DNA from: Spinacia oleracea
Lineage: Eukaryota > Streptophyta > Magnoliopsida > Caryophyllales > Amaranthaceae
Assembly: GCF_020520425.1 (NCBI RefSeq)
Contig: NC_079491.1
Location: 30,309,449-30,373,448, forward strand
Length of the DNA: 64,000 bases
Direction of reading: 5' to 3'
A program made the position numbers and the translations under genes. Every line of letters starts with the position of its first letter. Positions within the stretch are counted from its first letter, which is position 1. Positions 30,154 to 40,603 of this stretch are shown here, piece after piece. The notes beneath the pieces are model-generated. The model made no database searches. It was not told the origin of the DNA and was given only the letters and a program-made list of their open reading frames with translations.

Positions 30154-31039
30154 CTGGATCAAAAAAAAGAATGACTGTGTATGAGTGTGATGTTTAATTA
30201 ATTGTTCTTCCCCCAACTCAAAAATAAAAAGAAAGTAATCAAACTAATCAAAGTTCAGACGTAATTCCGTAACTATCATTATGGTAAGTTGCATACAAAA
30301 TACAAAATCAAATTGGGGCAGTCTAGTTGTAGCTCGCGTAAGGACAAGTAATTACTAGAAAGCCGCAAATTTGGAATACTTGACCTACAAGTTAGACTAT
30401 AAAAGAGTAACAGTGAATGAAACAATCTTATTATCTGTAACTAACAACTTAACAAGTACGGAGTACTCCGTTTAGGTTTCTAACATGATTTTCTTTCCCT
30501 TTGCATGACTGACGTTGTGTTTGGTAAGCCATCAAAATGCCTAATCTTTGGCCATATTGTATAGTCCCATGACTCCTTGTTGATATGCAAATTTTCATGT
30601 AATATAATTTGTTGAGATTAAATTACGACATTATTTATTTTCACAATGTATTATTGAAAATTAACAGTTAATTTTTTTTCAATATGACTAAACAAAATAT
30701 AATTTAATTGCGATCAACATACAATTGTTCTCATTGATATTCAAAATTTAAGCATAACACAAGTTTTATTTATTTATTTACTAGTCTTATATATATGAAC
30801 GCGATGCGTGCGAATATAAGAAACAAATTTGTGTTATTACATTTAAACCTGAAATAACATGTAAAAAATATAATATAAATGCGATGCGTGCGAATATAAG
30901 AAACATATAAGTTAGATAGAGTCGAACGCATATAAGGGTTAGATTGATTAAAATACTTCTTTGGGCTTTTCGTATTTGATATATAGTTTGTCATTATATT
31001 ATCTATTCTATAAGTGTGGAGGTTATTTTAGTAATCCAA
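30154..31039. other. AT-rich spacer with possible Helitron 3' end
   Basis: No gene. GCGATGCGTGCGAATATAAG occurs twice, at 30801 and 30881. On the - strand 30781 ends in CTAG followed by T, so this may be an old Helitron 3' terminus, but the hairpin is poor. A palindrome CGGAGTACTCCG lies at about 30459-30470. Confidence 0.35.
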
Positions 31040-31213
31040 CTAGATTAGGTCCCGTGCACGCACGGATTTTCTAAAATTATTTAGCCATTTTTTTATAATA
31101 TATTTGGCTGAAATATTTTTCTCCCATAAATTACCGCATAATTAATAAATCTTGAACATTATTCATATAACCATCGTACAATTTCACTCCGATTACATAT
31201 TGCATATTTTATA

Positions 31214-32338
31214 GGAAAATTTGTAATTATTAATCCAACCTTTGCCCGATTTTCTTTAATTAAGCCTACCTATGCGATATTTCTAAATAATCAACCTTTA
31301 TGACCCAACTACTATTATTAAGCCTAACAAGTTACTAACCTGCTATAGGCGGTATTCACCCTTACGTGGCATATAACAATTATAATTTTTTTTCCCTTAT
31401 TTTCTTTAATTGCTATTTTAATTTTCGTTCCTCTCTCCTCTGCGATTTTCTGCTTCATCTCTGAACTCCTCTCCATTATTTCTCTTCTACCTCTTCTCCA
31501 CCATTGTCGATCCCTCATACCTCTCCATTCGAAGTTCATCAAAAATAATCAGCAATTGTTATGGCTGGGGTAAAGCAATTGCCTGTTGGATCTGGATCTT
31601 CTTCAAATTCAAGGTTTTTTTTCCTTTCTAAATTTTCAACAAGACCACAATAACCAACATCCCACAACATAAAAAAACTATATTATTGCAACAGCTCGGG
31701 TTTTTACGAACTGACCATCAAGGAAGCCCAAAATTCAAAATTTACCAAAACAGGAACAAAAACGCTAAGGTTCGTAAGTTCACCTTCAATTGTACGATTT
31801 TGGAGACGAAATTTGAATGCGCGGATGAAGTCACCTATTTCCACGAGAAAATTGCTGATGATGTCATGAACCAGTACAATTGTGGTTGAAGCAACAGTAA
31901 GGGAGGAGAGAGGAATTGAAACACGGTACAGAGAAGAGAAGGGTTAAGGGTTTTTTGAAGAAAAAAATGAAATCCTTGTTTAGGTGGCAAGTGATGATGA
32001 CGTGTCCAATATTTTAGCAGGGAAACCAACTTTAGGTTGTCAACGTTTTTAACGTTGACTTTGTAGCAGGTAACCGGTCATCCAGGCTTAATAATAGTAG
32101 TTGGGTCATAAAGGTTGGATTATTTAGAAATATCGCATATGTAGGCTTAATTAAAGAAAATCGGGCAAAGGTTGGATTAATAATTACAAATTTTCCTTGA
32201 CTTTGTAGCAGGTAACCGGTCATCCAGGCTTAATAATAGTAGTTGGGTCATAAATGTTGGATTATTTAGAAATATCGCATAGGTAGGCTTAATTAAAGAA
32301 AATCGGGCAAAGGTTAGATTAATAATTACAAATTTTCC
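31214..32338 (+). mobile_element. MULE with duplicated right terminus (Pack-MULE candidate)
   Basis: A perfect 9-bp duplication TATTTTATA (31205-31213 and 32339-32347) flanks TIRs of over 110 bp that start GGAAAATTTGTAATTATTAA. The right TIR region is present twice in tandem (about 32056-32196 and 32197-32338), differing at only a few bases. A small spliced ORF lies between the TIRs. No transposase is present. Confidence 0.88.
31561..31868 (+). CDS. Small two-exon gene inside the Pack-MULE, unknown
   Basis: ATG at 31561 opens MAGVKQLPVGSGSSSNS. A donor AAG|GTTTTT at 31613 and an acceptor TTGCAACAG near 31694 allow splicing in phase, and the joined frame continues (SGFYELTIKEAQNSKFTK and onward) to TGA at about 31866-31868. 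The product of about 75 residues is basic, and I recognise no domain. Another frame of the second exon is also open, so the coding frame is not certain. The Ser-rich N-terminus resembles that of MULE-associated GRF proteins, but no GRF finger follows. Confidence 0.3.
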
Positions 32339-32624
32339 TATTTTATATGCTTAATATGCTAATTAGACAAAAATGTTAATAAATATATTTTCCATTATTA
32401 ACATATTGATTTGACTAAAATGTTGCCAAAAATAACAAATATTTATGTGACATCTATTATTCCATAAACATTTATTCTCTTTTCTATACATAAATAGTTA
32501 ATAAAAATGATAGAAAATTTAAAATTAAAGTTAAGATATTTTTAGGAATTTTTTTTGGAGGGAAAATTTTGCACCAGGAACTGACATTTGTCATTCCTGG
32601 TGTCTGTTTTAGTATAAAGTAAGA

Positions 32625-33766
32625 TGGTGACACCAAAAGTGAATTTACTAAAATAACCTCAGTTCTTCACTTATATAATAAAGATGTTCAAGTTAACTTT
32701 AACCGAATTTGAAAGAGCCCCAAAAAAATTAAAATAAATTAAAAAAAAACCATAATGGCTTTCTCTTTGTCTTTTGCTTCTTGTAGAGACCGAAACCCGT
32801 CCAAATATCCAACCGTCCCCATGGGCCATGTCTTAGCTAAAATCTCTTGAATCCAGTCTGCCCCCACCATTACCCCATTCTAGGCTTCTAGCAATCTAGC
32901 CTCCACCTTTTTATTTTCTTTCCTTTTATTCGTTTTTTAATCTCTATTTTGTTTCTATTTAAAGGATCGTTTTGACTTTTTATATAGTGGAGCGTTAAAA
33001 GCCGCCCCATATTACTCAAAATCGTCTCACTATTTTCCTTTTTTTCTCATTAGTACCTTACTTAATCTTACTTTCAAATTCTCTCACACCACCCCACCAC
33101 CGCCGGCCACCATCTCCGACCACTATCACTGGCCACTACTATCACGTCATAGGCGACAAAATGGTCGAGTCTTCACCATAGTTTTTTTTTTGTCTGGATT
33201 TTTCTTTAGAAACTTATGACATTTTTAGCTTGTACCATGGTACAGGCTTATAATTTTAAGCTTGTACCACGGTACAGACTTATGAGTTTTTAGTTTCGAC
33301 CATGGTATTGACTTATGCAATTTAAGCTTGTACCATGGAAGGAGCTTAAAATTCATAAGTCCGTACCATGGAATGAGCTAAATATTCATAAGTCACTAAA
33401 ATTCATAAGTCCGTACCATGCAATTATAATTTTTTTGTATTTTTTAATTTATTATTCATTATTTATTATTTATTATTTATTATTTATTATTTATTACTTA
33501 TTTCATTAATATTTAGTTAAGTTAAGTTAAGTTCAGTTCAGTCAGTTCGGTTAATTTCATTTCAGTTAAGCTCTAAAGAACAGGACCTAAATCAACAAGA
33601 ATAACCAAATTAGAAAATATAATAGTGTAAAAGGTCCAAATATTACGAGTATTAGAAAACGTAGAAAGTATAAGGTCAAAAGTTATAAACGCTACGTATA
33701 TGAATAATGTCATCAATTCAAGCCATGTATCAATTCAAAATCGAATGAAATGAAGTACTCCGTATT
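32625..33766. other. Spacer upstream of the Tat element
   Basis: No gene. It contains a run of ATTT/TATT microsatellite at about 33440-33495 and GTTAAGTTAAG repeats near 33519. See the separate entry for the palindromic repeats at 33225-33420. Confidence 0.4.
33225..33420. repeat. Dispersed GTACCATGG palindrome repeats
   Basis: The motif (C/G)TACCATGG or a one-base variant occurs about seven times in 200 bp. Several are part of the perfect palindrome GTACCATGGTAC or follow TTAAGCTT or CATAAGTCC. The spacing is irregular, so this is a cluster of short related units rather than a clean tandem array. Confidence 0.6.
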
Positions 33767-33771
33767 GTAAG

Positions 33772-34197
33772 TGTTTGGGCTCCCAATTGATACTCAATTG
33801 GGCCACTAAGTCCAAAGCCCAATGGCTCTAAACAACAGCATCAAACCTACCACAATGGCTATTCAGCCATCCATTAAGGTCCAAGGCCCAATAGCAATAA
33901 ATGACCTATGGGCATTTATTATGCAAACACTATAAATAGGCCGCCAAGGCTCACACCTCAAGGTACGTCCAATTTATCGCCTTAAGACTACTCTTCTAGA
34001 GAACTTCTCTCTAGAATCCGAGCATCGTTCTTACTTAGGCATCGGAGGGGCTTTCCTCGGAAACACCCCCGAGGCTAGTAACTTTACTCTTGTGCAGGTG
34101 AATTCGGACTCGACTCATTCAAACAAGTAAGATCTTCAACACATACAAAAGGGCCTTCATTCGAAGCCCATTGTTCCACCTTTACAACACCGGAACA
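33772..34197 (+). repeat. 5' LTR of the Tat element
   Basis: Begins TGTTTGGG and ends GGAACA, with a TATA box TATAAATAGG at 33931-33940. It contains the short inverted words CCCAATTGATACTCAATTGGG near its start. Confidence 0.95.
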
Positions 34198-34199
34198 AT

Positions 34200-34218
34200 T
34201 TGGCGCCGTCTGTGGGGA
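34200..34218 (+). other. Primer-binding site of the Tat element
   Basis: TTGGCGCCGTCTGTGGGGA lies two bases after the LTR. The TGGCGCC core is characteristic of Tat/Athila-type plant gypsy elements. Confidence 0.85.
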
Positions 34219-34268
34219 GAAGAACACTTCAAAGCCTTTGAAAGACATTAACCACCTCTTTCTGCAAA

Positions 34269-34399
34269 ATGGTTAATGATGCTGTCAACAGCAATGATGA
34301 CGATATGATAGTGCGGTCAGATTCGGAATCTGACGAAGAGGAGCACCCTCAATCAGTGGCGAGGCCACAAACGCAGGACCCCGATTCCAACTAGGGAAG
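34269..34399 (+). pseudogene. Tat gag N-terminal piece, cut off by the copia insertion
   Basis: ATG at 34269 opens an acidic N-terminus (MVNDAVNSNDDDMIVRSDSE). The frame reaches a TAG at about 34392. The gag body beyond the copia element is in a different frame, so a one-base shift probably lies near 34370-34385. The last five bases, GGAAG, are the copia target site. Confidence 0.7.
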
Positions 34400-35779
34400 T
34401 GTTAGGTTATGATACATATGACAATTCATAAATCATGCGGAAACAACCATTAAGCCAGGAATACATATTATTTACACATAATCATATAGCATAGTTTAGA
34501 AGCATACTCTTTGTTGCGTGCCTTCCCTAGCTGCGCCCGAACCGAACAAGAACAAGTCTTTAGGACTCCAAGTGTCGTCCCTCCGTAGATAGTCCACAGC
34601 ACGTCCGGATCCGCCTTAAGATTGACCAACTAGAATCGCCCTTAAGGTACTAATAATTTCGGCACTTTTAGGCAAGGTATGTGACTGAATTTTTCTCTCA
34701 AAAACTCACTTTGAACACTTGAAAACTCGTTATAAATTGTGAACCCAGGCCACATATTTATAGGGGTATGGAAAGAGAATTGGAATCCTACTAGGATACG
34801 AATTAATTAAATTAAAATCCTAGTGGAACTCTTATTTAATTAATTTATCTTTTAGGATTAGGAATTTAATCATTAAACGAATTCTATACGCTTTAGGATT
34901 CGAGTAACACACTTCGAGTAATACGCTAGCACCGCACGCAGGCCTTGCGGCCCACGCACAGCGCCAGCCCACTCGTCGCAGCCCCGCGCGCGCGCCCAAG
35001 CTTCGGCTGGGCCTGGCTTTTGCGCTGGGCCTGGTCGCATGCTTGGCGTGTGGTTGTTGCGCTTGGCTTGCTGGGCGATGGCCCCGGCTTTGTGCTGGGC
35101 CTTCGTCTGGCAGGCCTAGTCCGATGCTAATTCGTACGATGCGCTTCCGTTTAAATTCTCGATTCCGGAATTCATTTCCGATACGAACAATATTTAATAT
35201 TTCCGATTCCGGAATTAATTTCCGTTTCGAACAAATATTTAATATTTCCGTTTCCGGAATTATTTTCCGATTCCGATAATATTTCCGATTCAGACAATAT
35301 TTCCGTTTCCGGCAATATTTCCGATTCCGGCAATATTTCTATTTCCGATAATATTTTCCGATACGTACCATGTTTCCGTTTCCGGCAACATCTACGACTT
35401 GGATAATATTTATATTTCCGATACGATCCATATTTCCGTTTCCGGCAATATCATCGTTTCCGGAGTATTCATTTGCTTGCCTTTGACGATCTCAGCTCCC
35501 ACTGGAACCAAGATCCGTCGATTCCGAATATCCATAGATGGAGTATTTAATGCCATTAAATACTTGATCCGTTTACGTACTATTTGTGTGACCCTACGGG
35601 TTCAGTCAAGAGTAAGCTGTGGATTAATATCATTAATTCCACTTGAACTGAAGCGGCCTCTAGCCAGGCATTCAGCTCACTTGATCTCACTGAATTATTA
35701 ACTTGTTAATTAATACTGAACCGCATTTATTAGACTTAACATTGAATGCATACTTGGACCAAGGGCATTATTTCCTTCA
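34400..35779 (-). repeat. 3' LTR of the copia element
   Basis: Contains a GC-rich block (34930-35120), then many TTTCCG/TTCCGG words (35140-35470). On the - strand, TATAAATA at 34762-34755 is the LTR TATA box. The purine-rich GGACAAGTGGAAGAC just inside, at 35780-35795 on -, is the likely polypurine tract. Confidence 0.95.
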
Positions 35780-36644
35780 GTCTTCCACTTGTCCTTAGGG
35801 ACAAGTGTGCATTTCCTAATTCCTTTGTCGCTCGATGCTTGCTCTTGAACATAAGGTAAGAGTTGTCATCCTTATTATGTCCAGAGGTGTTCCTCGGTTT
35901 CAGAGTTCAACTGATCAAATAAACAGATAATCATAGCCTATGATTCATCCGAGCACGGCCATGCATTTCACAGTTTCTAGCTCTCCGAGTGGCCTTGTAC
36001 AACTTTTAAGCATCTCATCCCGATTTATGGGAGGACAATCCCAATCTTGCGATCTTGAGATTAGACTTCGTTTGATAGGTGATTACCTGAGCGTTGCCTT
36101 TATAGCCTCCTTTTACGGTGCGACGGTTGGTCAACGTCAAAGCAACCAGTTCTCAAACAAGTAATCTCAAATCACTCAGGTATTGAGGATTTAGTGTCTA
36201 ATAATTTTAATGAAATTTACTTATGACAGATTTTCATCTCTTACAGTAAAGTTTCATAGGTCTTGTCCGATACTAGTCTTCCCAAAGTAAGTATCTATGC
36301 AAATGATTATGACATTTCCATGTCCACATAGTTCAAGAAACAGAACTACTAGTCATCTTGCATTCTAATCGTCTAACATTTTCTATGCGTCCAATTTTAT
36401 AGAAAACTCCGACTAGGGACCATTTTCAACCTTTGACATTCAAGTTCACTTGATAGACATTTCTTAGTCACAGGACTGGTCCTGACAGTCTATCTTGAAT
36501 ATATCGTCAAATTGAAGGGACTCATCATTTAATAAACCACAAATTAAATGGAAAAATGAATTCCTTTCATTTATTGTGAATGATTAACCAATAATGTTTT
36601 ACAAAGATTTAAACTCTAAAACTTTAAAACATTAAACAGAGACA
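35780..36644. other. Copia 3' untranslated region
   Basis: Between the RNase H stop and the 3' LTR, about 0.86 kb with no conserved ORF on either strand. The short + frame at 35940-36164 has no recognisable domain and is taken as chance. Confidence 0.5.
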
Positions 36645-38700
36645 TCAAAGCCATTCTCCAATATGCTTGATTCCCATTGCTGCAGTGTGCGAGTTGTGCT
36701 TCGCCTGCGGCAGAGGTTTAGTCAATGGATCTGATATGTTGTCATCAGTTCCAATTTTGCTTATCTCGACTTCTTTTCTTTCAACGAACTCTCGTAGAAG
36801 GTGAAATCTACGAAGTACATGCTTGACTCTTTGGTGGTGTCTAGGCTCCTTTGCCTGTGCAATAGCTCTGTTATTATCACAATATAGGGCTATTGGTCCT
36901 TTAATGGAGGGGACTACACCAAGTTCACCTATGAACTTCCTTAGCCATATAGCTTCCTTTGCTGCTTCATGTGCAGCAATGTACTCCGCTTCAGTTGTAG
37001 AATCCGCAATGGTGCTTTGCTTAGCACTTTTCCAGCTTACTGCTCCTCTGTTGAGGCAGAAGACAAACCCAGACTGTGATCTGAAATCATCTTTGTCGGT
37101 TTGGAAACTTGCGTCCGTATAGCCTTTAACAATTAATTCATCATCTCCACCATAGACCAGGAAGTCATCTTTGTGCCTTTTCAGGTACTTCAGAATATTC
37201 TTGGCAGCAGTCCAATGCGCCTCTCCTAGGTCTGACTGGTATCTGCTCGTAGCACTGAGTGCATACGCAACATCCGGGCGTGTACATATCATAGCATACA
37301 TTATTGAACCAATCAATGATGCATATGGAATCCCATTCATTCGTCTACGCTCATCAAGTGTTTTTGGGCACTGAGTCTTGCTTAGAGTCATTCCATGAGA
37401 CATGGGTAGGTAGCCTCGCTTGGAGTCCGCCATCTTGAACCTATCAAGCACCTTATTGATATAAGTGCTTTGACTAAGTCCAATCATCCTTTTAGATCTA
37501 TCTCTGTAAATCTTGATGCCCAATATGTACTGTGCTTCTCCTAGATCTTTCATCGAAAAACATTTCCCAAGCCAAATCTTGACAGAGTTCAACATAGGAA
37601 TGTCATTTCCGATAAGTAATATGTCGTCGACATATAATACTAGGAAAGCAATTTTGCTCCCACTGACCTTCTTGTATACACAAGATTCGTCTGCGTTCTT
37701 GATGAAACCAAAGTCACTGACTGCTTCATCAAAACGTATATTCCAGCTCCTGGATGCCTGCTTCAATCCGTAGATTGACTTCTTTAGCTTGCATACCTTT
37801 TTAGCATTCTTTGGATCCTCAAAACCTTCAGGATGTGTCATAAACACAGTTTCTGTTAAAACGTCGTTTAAGAAAGCAGTTTTGACATCCATCTGCCATA
37901 TTTCGTAATCGTAATATGCAGCGATTGCTAACATTATCCGAATAGACTTTAGCATTGCAACTGGTGAAAAGGTTTCATCGTAATCCACACCGTGGACTTG
38001 CTTGTAACCTTTTGCAACCAATCTAGCTTTGAAAACTTCAAGTTTCCCATCCTTGTCCTTTTTCAGTTTGAAAACCCATTTGCTTCCAATGGCTTGGTAG
38101 CCATCTGGCAAATCGACCAAATCCCATACTTGGTTTTCAGACATGGAGTCTAATTCAGATTGCATGGCTTCTTGCCATTGCTTGGAGCTAGGGCTCGTCA
38201 TAGCTTGTTTGTAAGTCGCAGGTTCATCACTTTCAAGTAATAGAACGTCATAGCTCTCGTTCGTCAAAATACCTAAGTACCTTTCCGGTTGAGATCTATA
38301 TCTTTGCGATCTACGCGGGGTAACATTTCTAGATTGACCATGATTCTCACCAGATTCTTCTAAAGATCTCTGAGTTTCATCCTGAATGTCATCTTGAGCA
38401 TTCTCTAGAGTTTGTTGTTCGACTCGAATTTCTTCGAGGTCTACTTTTCTCCCACTTGTCATTTTGGAAATGTGATCTTTCTCCAAAAAGACACCATCTC
38501 GAGCAACAAACACTTTGTTCTCAAATGTATTGTAGAAGTAATACCCCTTTGTTTCCTTTGGATAGCCCACAAGGATACATTTGTCAGATTTTGGATGAAG
38601 TTTGTCTGAAATCAATCGTTTGACGTATGCTTCACATCCCCAAATCTTCAGAAAAGACACATTTGGAGGCTTTCCAAACCATAATTCGTATGGAGTCTTT
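36645..38700 (-). pseudogene. Copia reverse transcriptase and RNase H (3' part of the polyprotein)
   Basis: A 670-codon open frame begins in the integrase C-terminal region (KIWGCEAYVKRL and KGYYFYNTFENKVFVARD). It carries the copia RT motifs GSKWVFKLKKDKDG, LVAKGYKQVHGVDYDETF, WQMDVKTAFLND, SIYGLKQASRSWN and the catalytic box LYVDDILLIGND. The C-terminal RNase H follows (GYTDASFQTD, SGFVFCLNRGAVSWKS, DSTTEAEYIAAHEA, HVLRRFHLLREFV). All visible RT and RNase H catalytic Asp/Glu are present. It is separated from the upstream gag-integrase part by frameshifts near 38790 and 38850. Confidence 0.93.
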
Positions 38701-40603
38701 TCGACAGCTTTAGACGGAGCTCTATTTATAGTGAGTGCAGCTGTATTTAGTGCATGTCCCCAAAATTCTAATGGAAGTTTGACCCATCATTGACCTGACC
38801 ATGTCTAGCAAGGTTCTGTTCCTCCGTTCCGACACTATTCCATTGTGGTGTTCCAGGAGGAGTCAATTCTGATAGAATTCCACATTCTTTCAGATGGTCA
38901 TCAAATTCATAGCTCAGATATTCACCGCCTCTATCAGACCGCAGTGCCTTAATCTTCTTGCCTAATTGATTCTCTACTTCACTCTGAAATTCCTTGAATT
39001 TGTCAAAGGATTCAGACTTATGCTTCATTAGGTAGACATAACCATATCTACTGAAGTCATCAGTGAAAGTGATAAAGTAGCTGAAACCACCTCTAGCATT
39101 CGTACTCATTGGTCCACATACATCTGTATGGATTAAACCCAATAGTTCATTTGCTCTTTCTCCAACTTTAGAGAAAGGTTGCTTTGTCATTTTGCCAAGT
39201 AAACATGATTCGCATTTACCATAATCCTCTAAGTCAAATGGTTCTAGAATTCCTTCCTTTTGAAGTCTTTCTAAGCGTTTCAAGTTTATATGGCCTAATC
39301 GACAATGCCACAGATAGGTGAGACCTGAATCATCCTTTTTGGCCTTTTTGGTATTTATGTTATATACTTGTTTGTCGTGATCTAATAAATAAAGTCCATT
39401 GACTAATCTAGCAGATCCATAGAACATCTCTTTAAAATAAAACGAACAACTATTGTCTTTTATTAAAAAGGAAAATCCCTTAGCATCTAAGCAAGAAACT
39501 GAAATGATGTTTTTAGTAAGACTTGGAACATGGAAACATTCTTCCAGTTCCAAAACTAGCCCGGAGGGCAACGACAAATAGTAAGTTCCTACAGCTAATG
39601 CAGCAATCCGTGCTCCATTTCCCACTCGTAGGTCGACTTCACCCTTGCTTAACTTTCTACTTCTTCTTAGTCCCTGTGGATTGGAACATAAGTGTGATCC
39701 ACAACCTGTATCTAATACCCAAGAAGTTGAATTAGCAAGTATACAGTCTATAACGAAAATACCTGAAGATGGAACGACTGTTCCGTTCTTCTGATCTTCC
39801 TTTAGCTTCAAGCAATCTCTCTTCCAATGCCCCTTCTTCTTGCAGTAGAAGCATTCGGATTCAGAAGTGGGTTGACTGACCTTCCTCTTTACAGATTTGG
39901 CGCCAGTTTGCTTAGTTGGGTTGGCCTTGTTGCCACCTTTCTTAGCATTCCTCTTCTTTCCAGATTTCTTGAACTTGCCCCCACGCACCATAAGCACATC
40001 CTGCTTATCACTTTTGAGCGTCTTTTCAGCGGTCTTCAGCATACCGTGAAGCTCAGTGAGCGTTTTGTCCAGAATATTCATACTGTAGTTCAGTTTGAAC
40101 TGATCATACCCGCTATGAAGAGAATGGAGGATGGTGTCTATAGCCATTTCCTGAGAAAATTGCTGATCCAGCCGACTCATATTCTCAATGAGTCCAATCA
40201 TTTTGAGAACATGTGGACTTACGGGCTCGCCTTTCTTAAGCTTGGTCTCAAGAATTTGCCTATGAGTCTCGAATCTTTAGACTCGAGCCAGATCTTGGAA
40301 CATGTTCTTCAACTCACTGATGATTGTGAAAGCATCTGAGTTGATGAACGTTTTCTGCAGATCCGCACTCATGGTGGCGAGCTTTAGACATTTCACATCC
40401 TTGTTGGCATCAATCCAACGATTGAGGGCTGCCTGAGTGACCCCGTCGCCTGCGGCTTCGGGCATCGCCTCTTCTAGGACATACTCCTTTTCTTCCTGCA
40501 TAAGAACTATTTGCAAGTTCCTTTGCCAGTCAAGGAAGTTTTTCCCGTTCAACTTCTCCTTTTCGAGAATTGATCGAATGTTGAATGAATTGTTGTTTGC
40601 CAT
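38700..40603 (-). pseudogene. Copia gag, protease and integrase (5' part of the polyprotein)
   Basis: ATG at 40603 begins MANNNSFNIRSILEKEKLNG, a typical copia gag start. A TAA at about 40279-40277 interrupts gag; the same frame continues from there through 40201-38768. It has the zinc knuckle CFYCKKKGHWKRDC, protease WVLDTGCGSHLC (the D-T-G triad is present), the pre-integrase GAG domain WHCRLGHINLKRL, and the integrase core HTDVCGPM, YFITFTDDFSRYGYVYLM, ALRSDRGGEYLS. Near the last catalytic Glu the frame is lost at about 38850 and again near 38790. The four changes visible are single-base scale. Confidence 0.9.

Larger units (their letters stand above)
31040..32624 (-). mobile_element. Helitron carrying a small MULE
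   Basis: Read on the - strand it starts TCTTACTTTATACTAAAACA at 32624 (flank A) and ends with the hairpin CCGTGCGTGCACGG, ACCTAAT, then CTAG at 31043-31040 (flank T). That is the A|TC...CTAG|T insertion pattern. The first bases (ACTAAAACAGACACCAGGAA) match the Helitron at 62164, so both belong to one family. It has no Rep/helicase. Confidence 0.8.

Noticed and set aside
33315..33509. ORF over the TTATT microsatellite
   Set aside because: It is repeat translation with no family signal.
34945..35279. ORFs within the copia LTR (and their duplicates at 43933-44267)
   Set aside because: They are composition-driven frames in the GC-rich and TTCCG-repeat parts of the LTR, identical in both LTRs.
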